From assembly GCF_001598235.1 (NCBI RefSeq), contig NZ_BCYO01000004.1, positions 233,593-297,592 of the forward strand: a DNA stretch of 64,000 nucleotides, read 5' to 3'. Position 1 is the first letter of the stretch; each line of letters starts with the position of its first letter. The position numbers were made by a program, and so were the translations under genes. The notes below the pieces were generated by a model. That model was given only the letters and a program-made list of their open reading frames with translations, did no database searches and was not told the DNA's origin. Origin of the DNA: Polaromonas jejuensis NBRC 106434 (GTDB lineage Bacteria; Pseudomonadota; Gammaproteobacteria; Burkholderiales; Burkholderiaceae_C). Shown in pieces: positions 51,722-62,801 of the stretch.

Positions 51722-53500
51722 ATGGAAATCTCCAAGGCGGAAATTGCTTCCGCGGCAGCCGCATCTGCCACTACCAACCCTCAGGAACTCCGGGGCGCAG
51801 AAATCCTCGTGAAGGCGCTCCAGGCCGAAGGTGTCAAGCACATCTGGGGTTATCCGGGCGGCGCAGTTCTCCACATCTACGACGCTTTTTACAAGCAGGA
51901 CACGATCCAGCATGTGCTGGTACGCCACGAGCAGGCCGCCGTGCACGCCGCCGATGGCTATGCGCGTGCCACCGGTGATGTCGGCGTGGCGCTGGTCACC
52001 TCCGGTCCGGGATTGACCAATGCCGTGACCGGTATTGCCACCGCCTATATGGACAGTATCCCGATGGTCATCATCAGCGGCCAGGTTCCGACGGCGGCGA
52101 TTGGCCTCGATGCCTTCCAGGAATGCGACACCGTGGGCATCACGCGCCCCATCGTCAAGCACAATTTCCTGGTCAAGGACGTGCGTCAGATGGCCGAAAC
52201 CATGAAAAAGGCCTTCCATATCGCCCGCAGCGGCCGCCCTGGCCCGGTGGTGGTGGATGTCCCCAAGGACGTGTCTTTCAACAAAACGCTGTACACCGGC
52301 TATCCGCAGAGCGTTGAAATGCGCTCCTACAACCCCGTGCGCAAAGGCCACGCGGGACAAATCCGCAAGGCGCTGCAGCTCTTGCTGACGGCCAAACGCC
52401 CCTACATCTACACCGGTGGCGGCGTGATCCTCAGCAATGCCTCGCAGGAGCTGCGCACGCTGGTGGACATGCTGGGTTACCCCTGCACCAACACCTTGAT
52501 GGGCCTGGGCTCTTACCCGGCCAGCGACAGGAAATTCCTCGGCATGCTGGGCATGCATGGCACGATTGAAGCCAACAACGCGATGCAGCACTGCGACGTG
52601 CTGCTGGCCGTGGGCGCCCGGTTTGACGACCGCGTGATTGGCAACCCCAAGCACTTCGCACAAAACGAACGCAAGATCATTCATATCGACATTGACCCTT
52701 CGAGCATCTCCAAGCGCGTCAAGGTCGACATTCCCATCGTGGGCGATGTCAAGGACGTACTGACCGAGTTGATCTCCATGATCAAGGAGTCCGGTCTCAA
52801 GCCCGATGCCAATGCCCTGGGCGGCTGGTGGGACACCATCGAAGGCTGGCGCAAGCGCGACTGTCTGAAGTACAGCCTTGGCAACGGCGACGTGATCAAA
52901 CCACAGTACGTGGTTGAAACCCTGTGCAACATGACCAAGGGGGTGGACACCTACATCACCTCTGACGTGGGCCAGCACCAGATGTGGGCGGCGCAGTATT
53001 ACAAGTTTGACGAGCCACGGCGCTGGATCAACTCGGGCGGCCTGGGCACCATGGGCGTGGGCCTTCCCTATGCCATGGGCATCAAGCTGGCCAAACCCGA
53101 CTCGGAAGTGTTCTGCATTACGGGCGAAGGTTCGATTCAAATGTGTATTCAGGAGTTGTCAACCTGCCTGCAATACAACACGCCGGTCAAGATCGTGTCA
53201 CTCAACAACCGCTATTTGGGCATGGTGCGTCAATGGCAGGAAATCGAATATGCGGGCCGCTATAGCAGCAGCTACATGGACGCGTTGCCTAATTTTGTGA
53301 AGCTGGCCGAAGCCTACGGCCATGTGGGCATGCTGATTGAAAAACCGCAGGATGTGGAGCCCGCGCTGCGCGAAGCGCGCAAGCTCAAAGACCGGACGGT
53401 GTTCATGGACTTCCGGACCGACCCCACCGAAAACGTGTTTCCGATGGTGCAGGCCGGCAAGGGCATCAATGAAATGTTGCTGGGGTCGGAAGACCTTTAA
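51722..53500 (+). CDS. ilvB: Acetolactate synthase, large subunit
   Basis: First common enzyme of branched-chain amino acid synthesis, 592 residues, ThDP and FAD dependent. The catalytic glutamate is in VRHEQAAVHAADGYARATGD. The ThDP-Mg site is GEGSIQMCIQELSTCLQYNT, with GEG in place of the commoner GDG, a variant usual in betaproteobacteria, and the later LNNRYLGMVRQWQE. It starts a run ilvB-ilvH-ilvC. I see no convincing ilv-type attenuator in the 266 bases upstream. Confidence 0.97.
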   Translation: MEISKAEIASAAAASATTNPQELRGAEILVKALQAEGVKHIWGYPGGAVLHIYDAFYKQDTIQHVLVRHEQAAVHAADGYARATGDVGVALVTSGPGLTNAVTGIATAYMDSIPMVIISGQVPTAAIGLDAFQECDTVGITRPIVKHNFLVKDVRQMAETMKKAFHIARSGRPGPVVVDVPKDVSFNKTLYTGYPQSVEMRSYNPVRKGHAGQIRKALQLLLTAKRPYIYTGGGVILSNASQELRTLVDMLGYPCTNTLMGLGSYPASDRKFLGMLGMHGTIEANNAMQHCDVLLAVGARFDDRVIGNPKHFAQNERKIIHIDIDPSSISKRVKVDIPIVGDVKDVLTELISMIKESGLKPDANALGGWWDTIEGWRKRDCLKYSLGNGDVIKPQYVVETLCNMTKGVDTYITSDVGQHQMWAAQYYKFDEPRRWINSGGLGTMGVGLPYAMGIKLAKPDSEVFCITGEGSIQMCIQELSTCLQYNTPVKIVSLNNRYLGMVRQWQEIEYAGRYSSSYMDALPNFVKLAEAYGHVGMLIEKPQDVEPALREARKLKDRTVFMDFRTDPTENVFPMVQAGKGINEMLLGSEDL

Positions 53501-53616
53501 TGACATTCAAGTCGCTGAAGTTCATTCATTAACCGTCACCCTGACGAATCTATTGCCTGCCGAGCCTGCGCATTACCGTGCGCAGGGGAGGGCAGCGAAA
53601 AGAGGAATCTTCTTAT

Positions 53617-54108
53617 ATGAAACACATCATTGCAGTTTTGCTGGAAAACGAGCCGGGTGCTCTTTCCCGCGTCGTCGGCCTGTTCTCGGCCCGCGGCTAC
53701 AACATTGAAAGCCTGACCGTCGCACCGACTGAGGACGCCAGTCTGTCGCGCATGACGATTCAAACCACCGGTTCGGACGATGTGATCGAGCAGATCACGA
53801 AACACCTGAACCGCTTGATTGAAGTGGTCAAGGTGGTCGACCTGACCGAAGGTGCCTACACCGAGCGCGAGCTCATGATGGTGAAGGTGCGGGCGGTCGG
53901 CAAGGAGCGCGAGGAGATGAAGCGCATGGCTGATATATTCCGCGGGCGGATTATTGACGTGACCGAAAAGAGTTACACGATTGAATTGACGGGCGACCAA
54001 TCCAAAAACGATGCGTTTCTGGAGGCCATTGACCGCAGTGCAATCCTGGAAACGGTGCGAACCGGCTCAAGCGGCATTGGCCGGGGCGAGCGAATTCTGA
54101 GGGTTTGA
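53617..54108 (+). CDS. ilvH: Acetolactate synthase, regulatory small subunit
   Basis: A 163-residue regulatory subunit. The N-terminal ACT domain is HIIAVLLENEPGALSRVVGL and SARGYNIESLTVAPTEDASL, the valine-feedback region, and the C-terminal domain is MKRMADIFRGRIIDVTEKSY, TIELTGDQSKNDAFLEAI. Start at the ATG of 53617. It activates and confers valine sensitivity on IlvB, whose gene ends 116 bases upstream. Confidence 0.96.
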   Translation: MKHIIAVLLENEPGALSRVVGLFSARGYNIESLTVAPTEDASLSRMTIQTTGSDDVIEQITKHLNRLIEVVKVVDLTEGAYTERELMMVKVRAVGKEREEMKRMADIFRGRIIDVTEKSYTIELTGDQSKNDAFLEAIDRSAILETVRTGSSGIGRGERILRV

Positions 54109-54197
54109 GGTTGCCGAAAACAAGGCTGGGACATCGCTTGCGGCGGTTTTGCCGGATTTGATGAACTTATTTTTCTGATTTATTTGAGATTACTTAG

Positions 54198-55223
<1,026 letters not shown>

Positions 55224-55258
55224 TTTTCGGGTCTAATCAGGACTCGTCCTGCAAAAAA

Positions 55259-55287
55259 GCCGCGCAAGGGTCTTGCGCGGCTTTTTT
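55259..55287 (+). terminator. Rho-independent terminator of the ilv operon
   Basis: GCCGCGCAAG and CTTGCGCGGC form a perfect ten-pair stem around GGT, followed by TTTTTT. Begins 36 bases after the ilvC stop. Confidence 0.92.
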
Positions 55288-55450
55288 AATGGTGAACAAA
55301 AATGGCGGGAGTATGAACGCCCATGGTAGATGGCTAGATGGCGCACTGAATTTGTCGGGGCATCGGACTTGGTATCCTTGAATCCGGAGCACCAAGGGGC
55401 ATTTTCCAGACGGGGTTTGATTTCCGTGCAGCGTTCCTGCCGATTGATTT

Positions 55451-55467
55451 GCTATTTATTTGATAGC
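55451..55467. repeat. GCTAT-N7-ATAGC repeat upstream of pssA
   Basis: GCTATTTATTTGATAGC, 17 bases, with exact five-base arms, about 40 bases before the pssA start. Confidence 0.7.
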
Positions 55468-55504
55468 TATTTGCGCGCACCAGTCGTGCGTGGGGAGTGA
55501 TTTT

Positions 55505-56317
55505 ATGCATGATGGCGAAGAGGCCGCTTCAATGACCGAAGAGGTCGTGCCGCGCAAGCGCCGCAAGGGCATTTACATATTGCCCAACCTGTTTACGCTG
55601 GCCGCGTTGTTTGGTGGCTTTTATGCCATCGTCATGGCCATGAACGGGCGGTTCGATCAGGCCGCTATCGGCGTGTTTGTCGCCATGGTGCTCGACAGCC
55701 TGGACGGCAGGGTCGCCCGCATGACCAATACCCAGAGCGCATTTGGCGAGCAGATGGACTCCCTGTCGGACATGGTGTCTTTCGGGGCTGCCCCCGCATT
55801 GATCGCTTACGTATGGGCCTTGACCAGCCTGGGGCGCTGGGGCTGGATAGGCGCCTTTGTCTACTGCGCTTGCACCGCATTGCGCCTGGCCCGCTTCAAT
55901 GTCAATACGGCCGTGGTTGACAAGCGCTTTTTCCAGGGCCTGCCTTCGCCGGCCGCCGCCGCCCTGGTGGCGGGTTTTATCTGGTTGATGACTGACGCAG
56001 GCATCAGTGGCGTGGAAGTGCGCTGGGTCACCTTCGCTCTGACGCTTTACGCCGGCCTGACCATGGTGACCAACGTGCCGTTTTACAGCTTCAAGGACGT
56101 GCAGATGAAGCGCAGCGTGCCGTTTGTCGTCATCGTGCTGATTGCGCTGGCGATTGCTATCATCAATATTCACCCGCCGACCGTGTTGTTTGGGCTGTTT
56201 GTACTTTACGGCCTGTCAGGTTATGTGCTGTATGGCTGGCGCAAAGCCAAGGGCTTGCAGACCAGCGTGATCTCCACGTCCACCGACGAGCCGGATGAGC
56301 GCGGCCTTCACAAATAA
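55505..56317 (+). CDS. pssA: CDP-diacylglycerol-serine O-phosphatidyltransferase
   Basis: Membrane phospholipid synthase, 270 residues from the ATG at 55505 with GGGGAG upstream. The CDP-alcohol phosphotransferase motif is seen as DSLDGRVARMTNTQSAFGEQ with MDSLSDMVSFGAAPAL. Eight or so hydrophobic spans follow, e.g. VVIVLIALAIAIINIHPPTV. Type II (Bacillus-like) enzyme. Lying between ilvC and leuA is a common arrangement in these bacteria. Confidence 0.94.
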   Translation: MHDGEEAASMTEEVVPRKRRKGIYILPNLFTLAALFGGFYAIVMAMNGRFDQAAIGVFVAMVLDSLDGRVARMTNTQSAFGEQMDSLSDMVSFGAAPALIAYVWALTSLGRWGWIGAFVYCACTALRLARFNVNTAVVDKRFFQGLPSPAAAALVAGFIWLMTDAGISGVEVRWVTFALTLYAGLTMVTNVPFYSFKDVQMKRSVPFVVIVLIALAIAIINIHPPTVLFGLFVLYGLSGYVLYGWRKAKGLQTSVISTSTDEPDERGLHK

Positions 56318-56336
56318 ATTGTGGTACATTGACCGC

Positions 56337-56390
56337 ATGAAACGAATTTCGCTAGCACTACTGCTATCTGCCAACGGGCGGAGACGGTAG
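56337..56390 (+). CDS. leuL: Leucine-rich leader peptide of leuA
   Basis: A 17-codon ORF: MKRISLALLLSANGRRR and one more R before TAG, with four leucine codons (CTA, CTA, CTG, CTA) at 56352-56366. CTA is rare in this GC-rich genome. The ORF ends directly before the antiterminator/terminator pair and precedes a 2-isopropylmalate synthase gene, so it is a classic attenuation sensor of charged leucyl-tRNA. Confidence 0.8.
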   Translation: MKRISLALLLSANGRRR

Positions 56391-56450
56391 CGCACGCGTA
56401 CACCTGATTCAACGGCCCGTTTGCACCAGCAACGGGCCGTTTTTGTTTTT
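56372..56450 (+). promoter_or_regulatory. leuA transcription attenuator
   Basis: Terminator: ACGGCCCGTT (56412-56421) and AACGGGCCGT (56431-56440) form a ten-pair stem, then TTTTGTTTTT. Competing antiterminator: AACGGGC (56373-56379), inside the last leader codons, can pair with GCCCGTT (56415-56421). A ribosome stalled at the Leu codons leaves AACGGGC free; one reaching the leader stop covers it, letting the terminator form. Pairing logic seen directly; regulation inferred. Confidence 0.82.
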
Positions 56451-56488
56451 GGGTTGCTGGTTTTTTTGTAATCTTTGGGGTTGACGAG

Positions 56489-58189
56489 ATGACCATGTTG
56501 AAAACACCTTCCAGCAAATACAAACCCTTCGCGCCAGTCCGGCTGGGCGACCGCACCTGGCCCGATGCCGTGCTGACAAAGGCGCCCATCTGGTGCAGCG
56601 TGGACCTGCGTGACGGCAACCAGGCGCTGATCGAGCCCATGGACATTCCCCGCAAGCTCAGGATGTTCGAGACCCTGGTGAAGATCGGCTTCAAGGAAAT
56701 CGAAGTGGGCTTTCCCTCTGCCTCCCAGGTGGAGTTCGACTTTCTCCGCCAGTTGATAGATGGCAAGTTGATTCCCGACGATGTGACGATCCAGGTGCTG
56801 ACCCAGGCGCGTGAGCCGCTGATTCGTCGCACTTTCGAATCGCTCAAAGGCGCCAAAAAAGCCATTGTTCACCTCTACAACGCCACCGCCCCGGTCATGC
56901 GCCGTGTCGTGCTGGGCATGGACGAGGACGAGATCGTTCAGCTCGCGACCGACAATGCGCGCCTCTTCCAGCAGTTGGCCGCCGAGCAGCCCGGTACGCA
57001 GTGGACCTTCCAGTACTCGCCAGAGATGTGGTCGGGCACCGAACTGGCTTTTTCCAAACGCGTTGTCGATGCCGTGACCGAGGTCTGGCAGCCGACACCC
57101 GAACGCAAATGCATCATCAACCTGCCGTCCACGGTGGAGCATTCCACCCCCAACATTTTTGCGGACATGATGGAATGGATGCACCGCCACCTGGCCAGGC
57201 GCGACGCCATCGTGATTTCGGTGCATCCCCACAATGACCGCGGCACGGGCACCGCGGCCGGCGAACTGGCCTTGATGGCGGGCGCCGACCGGATTGAAGG
57301 TTGCCTCTTCGGCAACGGCGAGCGCACCGGCAACGTGGACCTCGTGAACATTGCGCTCAACCTTTACACGCAGGGCGTGTCGCCCGGGCTGGATTTCTCC
57401 GAAATTGACGAGATCCGCCGCACGGTGGAGCATTGCAACCAGTTGCCCGTGCATCCCCGCCATCCCTACGCGGGCGATCTGGTCTACACATCGTTCTCGG
57501 GCTCGCACCAGGATGCGATCAAAAAAGCCTTTGCCGCGCGCAAGGACGGCGATGTTTGGGACATGCCTTATTTGCCGATCGACCCAAAAGACCTGGGCCG
57601 CAGCTACGAGGCCGTCATTCGCGTCAATAGCCAGTCGGGCAAGGGCGGCATCGCCTACCTGCTTGAAAGCGAGTTCGGCCTTGAACTTCCGCGCCGTCTG
57701 CAAATCGAGTTCAGCCAGGTGGTGCAGGGCGTGATGGACGCGACCGGCAAGGAATTGACGGGGAAAGATATTTTTGCGCTGTTTGAAAAGGAATACGGCG
57801 TGCAAACCATTGCCGCGCCACAGCGCCTGGTGATTGAAGAGACCGGAAAAACCGGTGGCGAATCCTTCCATATCAAGGCGGAGGTTCAGCTCGCGGACCG
57901 CCGCCACCCCATTGAAGGCACGGGCACCGGGCCCATAGATGCCTTTGTGGCGGGCCTGGCGGAGGCGACGGGCCACACCCTTCGCGTGCTGGATTACCAC
58001 GAGCATGCCATCGGGGCCGGCGCGGGCGCACAGGCCGTGGCCTACCTGGAATTGCGCATCAACGACCAGACGCTTTTTGGCGTCGGCATGGACGGTAACA
58101 TCGTGTCGGCATCGCTCAAGGCCATCGTCTCAGGCCTGCAGCGCAGCAGGGTCGGCCAGCCTGCCGGCGAAGCTACCATCACGCATTGA
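56489..58189 (+). CDS. leuA: 2-Isopropylmalate synthase (long, yeast-like LeuA type)
   Basis: A 566-residue enzyme joining acetyl-CoA to 2-ketoisovalerate. Active-site parts: [20 protein letters not shown], metal histidines in [20 protein letters not shown] and [20 protein letters not shown]. The C-terminal leucine-binding allosteric domain is present ([20 protein letters not shown]). It follows the leucine-leader attenuator. A second, different isopropylmalate synthase gene begins 52 bases after its stop. Confidence 0.94.
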   Translation: MTMLKTPSSKYKPFAPVRLGDRTWPDAVLTKAPIWCSVDLRDGNQALIEPMDIPRKLRMFETLVKIGFKEIEVGFPSASQVEFDFLRQLIDGKLIPDDVTIQVLTQAREPLIRRTFESLKGAKKAIVHLYNATAPVMRRVVLGMDEDEIVQLATDNARLFQQLAAEQPGTQWTFQYSPEMWSGTELAFSKRVVDAVTEVWQPTPERKCIINLPSTVEHSTPNIFADMMEWMHRHLARRDAIVISVHPHNDRGTGTAAGELALMAGADRIEGCLFGNGERTGNVDLVNIALNLYTQGVSPGLDFSEIDEIRRTVEHCNQLPVHPRHPYAGDLVYTSFSGSHQDAIKKAFAARKDGDVWDMPYLPIDPKDLGRSYEAVIRVNSQSGKGGIAYLLESEFGLELPRRLQIEFSQVVQGVMDATGKELTGKDIFALFEKEYGVQTIAAPQRLVIEETGKTGGESFHIKAEVQLADRRHPIEGTGTGPIDAFVAGLAEATGHTLRVLDYHEHAIGAGAGAQAVAYLELRINDQTLFGVGMDGNIVSASLKAIVSGLQRSRVGQPAGEATITH

Positions 58190-58241
58190 CCCTCTTCACG
58201 ATCACTCAAAACCCAGAGCGCCCAGCGCAGCAGGAGCCCCC

Positions 58242-59780
58242 ATGACCGACAAACTCATCATTTTTGACACCACCTTGCGCGACGGCGAGCAGTCGCCCGG
58301 CGCTTCCATGACCAAGGATGAGAAGCTGCGGATTGCCCGCCAGCTGGAGCGGCTGAGGGTTGACGTGATTGAAGCCGGTTTTGCCGCCAGCTCCAACGGC
58401 GATTTTGAGTGTGTCAAGTCCATTGCGGAAGTCATCAAGGACTCCACCATTTGCTCGCTGGCCCGTGCCAACGACCGCGATATTTCGCGTGCGGCTGAAG
58501 CGCTCAAGCCGGCGAATTCGGGTCGCCTGCATTTGTTTTTGGCAACCAGCCCGCTGCACATGGAGAAGAAGTTGCGCATGACGCCTGACCAGGTGTTTGA
58601 GCAAGCCAGACTCTCGGTGCGCTTCGCACGTAACCTCATGGCGGACATTGAGTTCAGCCCGGAAGATGGCTATCGCTCTGACCCTGACTTCCTGTGCCGG
58701 GTCCTCGAAGCCGTGATCAGCGAGGGCGCCACCACCATCAACGTGCCCGACACGGTGGGTTATGCCATTCCCGAGCTGTATGGAAATTTCATCAAAAACC
58801 TGCGTGAACGCATCCCCAACAGCGACAAGGCGATCTGGTCCGTGCATTGCCACAACGACCTTGGCATGGCGGTCGCCAACTCCTTGGCAGGCGTGAAGAT
58901 TGGCGGTGCACGGCAGGTGGAATGCACCATCAACGGTTTGGGTGAGCGTGCCGGCAACTGCTCGCTTGAGGAAGTGGTAATGGCCGTCAAAACGCGCAAG
59001 GACTACTTTGGTCTTGAGCTGGGCATCGATACGCACCACATCCTCGCGGCCAGCCGCATGGTCAGCCAGACCACCGGTTTTGTGGTGCAACCCAACAAGG
59101 CCGTGGTGGGCGCAAATGCTTTCGCCCATGCTTCCGGCATCCATCAGGATGGTGTCCTCAAGGCGCGCGACACCTACGAGATCATGCGTGCGGAGGATGT
59201 GGGCTGGACCGCCAACAAGATCGTGCTGGGCAAGTTGAGCGGCCGCAATGCGTTCAAGCAGCGTTTGCTGGAACTGGGCGTTGCGATGGAAAGTGAAGCC
59301 GACATCAACAACGCCTTTGCCCGGTTCAAGGACCTCGCCGACCGGAAAAGCGAGATTTTTGACGAAGACATTCTTGCGCTGGTCAGTGATGACGGCGCGG
59401 CTCATGAGAGCGACCAGTACGGCTTTGTGTCCTTGTCGCAGCACAGTGAAACCGGCGAGCGCCCTCAGGCGAGCGTGGTGTTCACCGTGGCAGGCAAGGA
59501 AGTCAAAGGCGAATCGGACGGCAATGGGCCGGTCGACGCTTCCCTCAAGGCCATCGAGTCACTCGTCAAAAGCGGTGCGGAGATGGTGCTCTATTCCGTG
59601 AACGCCATCAGCGGCTCCACGGAGAGCCAGGGCGAAGTGACGGTACGCCTGCAAAACAGCGGTCGCGTGGTGAATGGCGTGGGGGCCGATCCCGATATCG
59701 TGGTGGCGTCGGCGAAAGCCTACCTTAGCGCGTTAAATAAACTTGAAAGCAAAGCTGACCGGGTTGCTGCGCAGGGTTGA
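58242..59780 (+). CDS. leuA: 2-Isopropylmalate synthase (E. coli-like LeuA type), second copy
   Basis: A 512-residue enzyme, ATG at 58242 with CAGGAG upstream. [20 protein letters not shown] is the catalytic start, [20 protein letters not shown] holds the metal histidines and [20 protein letters not shown] the loop; [20 protein letters not shown] completes it. The LeuA dimer regulatory domain forms residues 390-512. It differs in length and sequence from the preceding isozyme. Citramalate synthase activity is conceivable but the motifs read as LeuA. Confidence 0.94.
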   Translation: MTDKLIIFDTTLRDGEQSPGASMTKDEKLRIARQLERLRVDVIEAGFAASSNGDFECVKSIAEVIKDSTICSLARANDRDISRAAEALKPANSGRLHLFLATSPLHMEKKLRMTPDQVFEQARLSVRFARNLMADIEFSPEDGYRSDPDFLCRVLEAVISEGATTINVPDTVGYAIPELYGNFIKNLRERIPNSDKAIWSVHCHNDLGMAVANSLAGVKIGGARQVECTINGLGERAGNCSLEEVVMAVKTRKDYFGLELGIDTHHILAASRMVSQTTGFVVQPNKAVVGANAFAHASGIHQDGVLKARDTYEIMRAEDVGWTANKIVLGKLSGRNAFKQRLLELGVAMESEADINNAFARFKDLADRKSEIFDEDILALVSDDGAAHESDQYGFVSLSQHSETGERPQASVVFTVAGKEVKGESDGNGPVDASLKAIESLVKSGAEMVLYSVNAISGSTESQGEVTVRLQNSGRVVNGVGADPDIVVASAKAYLSALNKLESKADRVAAQG

Positions 59781-59890
59781 TGCGTCGAGTTGTTGTAAAT
59801 TGTCTTTTAAATTCAATGACTTAGATGGATTGTCTGGTGCGGATGGCGGTTTCGTCGTCAAAAACACCGTCAACTGAGCGTTTTTTTAGG

Positions 59891-59926
59891 AAAGTCACGC
59901 AAGTTTTTGATATTGCGTGACTTTTT
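59891..59926 (+). terminator. Terminator after the leuA pair
   Basis: AAAGTCACGCAA and TTGCGTGACTTT form a stem of about twelve pairs, followed by T residues, 110 bases beyond the stop of the second synthase. Confidence 0.8.
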
Positions 59927-59985
59927 CTATTTGGATACACTTCAGGCATTCTTTTCATTGCAATTCCATGCAGGCAATAACCACC

Positions 59986-61047
59986 ATGTCTAATCAGATT
60001 TTCAATCGTGCATTAAAAATCGTTGGATTCCTGGCTCTATCTGCGGCATTTGCAGTCCCGGCGGCCGATGCTGCCACTGCCAAGCGCGTGATTGTGAAAA
60101 AGCACCACGTCACGAAGGCAGCCGCCTCCAAAAAGGTGGTGGCCACCCGGAAAAGCATGCGCTTTGAAGCTGCAGGCCGGCGCCAAAGCGTTATTCACGC
60201 TTATATTCCCGCCAAACCGTCTTTTGGCCAGATCGCCGGCCTGCACAGTGCACAGGATCCGCTGGACCTGAAATCCAGCGTGGCCCTGGTCATTGACCAG
60301 GACACGCGTGAAGTGCTGCTTAGCAAAAATGACCATGCGGTACTGCCTATTGCATCGCTGACCAAATTGATGACCGGTGTCATCGTCAGTGGCGCCAAGT
60401 TGCCGATGGACGAAATGATCACGGTGACACAGGATGATGTTGATACCGAAAAAGGCAGCAGTTCACGGTTGCGTGTGGGCACTACGCTGACGCGCGGAGA
60501 ATTGCTGCATCTGGCCCTGATGTCCAGCGAAAACCGTGCGGCGCATGCCTTGGGTCGTACTTACCCCGGCGGCTTGGCAACGTTTGTCAGTCTGATGAAC
60601 GCCAAAGCCAAGATGTTGGGCATGAACGACACCAGCTATGTGGAGCCAACAGGCCTGTCCAGCCGGAACCAGTCCAGCGCACAGGATCTGGCCACGCTGG
60701 TCAATGCCGCACATGGCGACCCCATGCTGCGCGAACTGACGACCTCGCCGGGTTACCAGGTTGCCGTCGGCAAGCGTACGCTGCAGTACAACAACACCAA
60801 CCGTCTGGTGAAAAATCCGGAGTGGGACATCGGGCTGCAGAAGACCGGCTATATCTCTGAAGCTGGCCAGTGCCTGGTGATGCAAACCAAAATTGCCGGC
60901 CGCAAGCTGATCATGGTTTTTCTGGATTCCGCCGGCAAGCTGAGCCGCTTGGGCGATGCCGAGCGTGTGCGTCGCTGGGTAGAGTCCAATCCCGTGGCCG
61001 AGCATAAGGTCCAAATCAGCGCGTCAGCCAAGCAGATCGATGGCTAA
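59986..61047 (+). CDS. pbpG: D-alanyl-D-alanine endopeptidase (PBP7-like)
   Basis: Periplasmic peptidoglycan hydrolase, S11 family, 353 residues from the ATG at 59986. A signal peptide (IVGFLALSAAFAVPAADAAT) is followed by a Lys-rich linker of about 40 residues. The serine triad is complete: S-L-T-K with the nucleophile at residue 124 (PIASLTKLMTG), S-E-N in LMSSENRAAHALGR and the K-T-G in GLQKTGYISEAGQ. It trims peptide cross-links. The frame is open to 59917, but earlier ATGs lack a signal peptide. Confidence 0.92.
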   Translation: MSNQIFNRALKIVGFLALSAAFAVPAADAATAKRVIVKKHHVTKAAASKKVVATRKSMRFEAAGRRQSVIHAYIPAKPSFGQIAGLHSAQDPLDLKSSVALVIDQDTREVLLSKNDHAVLPIASLTKLMTGVIVSGAKLPMDEMITVTQDDVDTEKGSSSRLRVGTTLTRGELLHLALMSSENRAAHALGRTYPGGLATFVSLMNAKAKMLGMNDTSYVEPTGLSSRNQSSAQDLATLVNAAHGDPMLRELTTSPGYQVAVGKRTLQYNNTNRLVKNPEWDIGLQKTGYISEAGQCLVMQTKIAGRKLIMVFLDSAGKLSRLGDAERVRRWVESNPVAEHKVQISASAKQIDG

Positions 61048-61114
61048 GGTTAACTGTTGAGGTCGATCTTGCCGTTCGGGCTTCAAACGACGGCATAAGC
61101 TGAGGCTTCCGATT

Positions 61115-61131
61115 GCTATGGTATCTATAGC
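61115..61131. repeat. GCTAT-N7-ATAGC repeat
   Basis: GCTAT and ATAGC arms around GGTATCT, 17 bases, between converging pbpG and the IclR gene. Confidence 0.65.
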
Positions 61132-61167
61132 TGCTAACGCAGAGGATACGAGCGGTCGGGGCCTTTT

Positions 61168-61947
61168 TTATTTGGGTTTGTAGCCCAGCGCGGCTGAAAT
61201 CTCATTGGCCGTCGCCTGCAGTTTGGGCAGCCAGTGCTCATCAAGTCGATCGGCCGGGGCTGAAATGGACAGGCCGGCGACCAGCCTGTTCTGGTCGTCG
61301 TAGATGCCGGCGGCCATACAGCGCACTCCCAGTTCCAGCTCTTCGTTGTCGCGTGCGATACCGTATTGCCGTGCTTTCGAGAGCTCACGCTCCAGGACAG
61401 GCAGCTGGGTGATGCTGTTACGGGTCTGTCCCGACAAGCCGGTGCGCGTGGCATAGGTTCGCAAGCGCTGAGGATCATCGAAGGCGAGGAACAGCTTGCC
61501 CACGGAGGTCAAATGCAGCGGCGCCCGGCCGCCGATCGCACGCACCACCTGCATGCCGGAACGCTCGCTGTAGGCACGCTCCACGTACACGATTTCATCG
61601 CCCTGGCGCATGCTCAGGTTGACGGGTTGCTGGGTCAGCTTGTGCAGCTCGCGCATGGGCGCAAGGGCGGCATCGCGGACATTCAGTCGGGCCTTGACGA
61701 GATTGCCCAGTTCCAGAAGACGCATGCCCAGCCGGTAGTTGCCGGCAACCGGACGGTCCACAAAGCGCCCCGTCGCCAGATCGTTCAGGATACGGTGCGC
61801 CGTGGAGGGGTGAAGCCCGGATTTTTCGCTGATCTCCTTGAGTGACACCGCCTCCTCGCGATTGGCCAGAATCTCGAGCAAGGTGAACATGCGTTCGATG
61901 ACTTGAACGGTTGGGGTGGCGGGAACGGTGCTGTCGGGCTTTTTCAT
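61168..61947 (-). CDS. IclR-family transcriptional regulator
   Basis: A 259-residue regulator of normal IclR length. The helix-turn-helix is SLKEISEKSGLHPSTAHRIL, residues 40-60; the effector domain holds SVGKLFLAFDDPQRLRTYAT, ELELGVRCMAAGIYDDQNRL and AGLSISAPADRLDE. No adjacent catabolic operon reveals its target. It converges with pbpG. It has no SMP-30 extension, unlike the IclR protein encoded at 23865-25463. Confidence 0.93.
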   Translation of the reverse strand: MKKPDSTVPATPTVQVIERMFTLLEILANREEAVSLKEISEKSGLHPSTAHRILNDLATGRFVDRPVAGNYRLGMRLLELGNLVKARLNVRDAALAPMRELHKLTQQPVNLSMRQGDEIVYVERAYSERSGMQVVRAIGGRAPLHLTSVGKLFLAFDDPQRLRTYATRTGLSGQTRNSITQLPVLERELSKARQYGIARDNEELELGVRCMAAGIYDDQNRLVAGLSISAPADRLDEHWLPKLQATANEISAALGYKPK

Positions 61948-62051
61948 GTGCAGACTTTCTGCCCCGAATTTTACACTGTGAAATAAAGCACTTCCACTGA
62001 GGCTGTTTCAGGGTCTGCTGTCCCGTTGATCGGCGCGCTTGCCTGGTCGTC

Positions 62052-62801
62052 TTATGTCGCCGTACTGGTGGAGAGCACCCAGCGCCCATCAAGCAATATT
62101 TCATTGGGCCGGAACCCGGTCTTGTAATTCATCTTCTGACTTTCGGCGATCCAGTAGCCCAGGTATACATAGGGCAGGCCAAGGCGCTTGGCCTGCTCTA
62201 TTTGCCAGAGCACACTGTAATTGCCGTAGCTGGCGCGGGCGTCCGGGTCATAAAACGTGTAGACCGCAGAAATGCCGTCTTCCAGCACGTCAAGGATGGA
62301 GACCATCTTGAGCGCGCCGGCCTCACCGTTGGGAAGGCTTTCTCGAAACTCCACCAGGCGTGAGTTCACACGGCTTTGCAGCAGGAATTGCGTGTATTGA
62401 TCAATGCTGTCATGGTCCATGCCGCCACCGGCATGGCGGCCGTTCTGGTAGCGCAGGTAGAGCTGGTAGTGCTCTGGCATGAAACACAATTTGAGGATGC
62501 GTGCATGCAGCGTCTGATGTCGGTTCCAGGCACGGCGCTGGCTGCGATCCGCCTTGAACGTGTTGACAGGCACGCGCAGCGGTACGCAGGCCTGGCATCC
62601 ATCGCAGTAAGGGCGGTAGGTGAACATGCCGCTGCGACGGAAGCCGTTGGTCACGAGGTCCGAATAGGCATCGTTATGGATGAGGTGGCTGGGCGTGGCG
62701 ACCTGCGAACGGGCTTGTTTGCCCGGCAGGTAACTGCAAGGGTAGGGCGCCGTTGCATAAAACTGCAAGGTTTGCAGGGGCAGGTCTTTGAGGTGCGTCA
62801 C
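62052..62801 (-). CDS. bpt: Aspartate/glutamate leucyltransferase (arginyltransferase-like)
   Basis: Cytosolic aminoacyl-tRNA-protein transferase, 249 residues. The cysteine cluster and [20 protein letters not shown] are diagnostic, with HPY-like [14 protein letters not shown] at the start and [20 protein letters not shown] at the end. It attaches leucine to proteins with N-terminal Asp or Glu, marking them for ClpS-ClpAP. Its ATG overlaps the stop of aat by four bases, so both N-degron enzymes are made together. Confidence 0.93.
   Translation of the reverse strand: MTHLKDLPLQTLQFYATAPYPCSYLPGKQARSQVATPSHLIHNDAYSDLVTNGFRRSGMFTYRPYCDGCQACVPLRVPVNTFKADRSQRRAWNRHQTLHARILKLCFMPEHYQLYLRYQNGRHAGGGMDHDSIDQYTQFLLQSRVNSRLVEFRESLPNGEAGALKMVSILDVLEDGISAVYTFYDPDARASYGNYSVLWQIEQAKRLGLPYVYLGYWIAESQKMNYKTGFRPNEILLDGRWVLSTSTAT

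Noticed and set aside
51603..51812. Small ORF MARRIMFLLMVLVSSFDAA before ilvB as an ilv leader peptide
   Set aside because: It has some Leu and Val codons but runs past the ilvB start, and no terminator hairpin with a T tract lies between it and ilvB.
57939..58241. Extended start of the second leuA at 57939
   Set aside because: It lies inside the first leuA; the ATG at 58242 has CAGGAG upstream and starts the conserved sequence.
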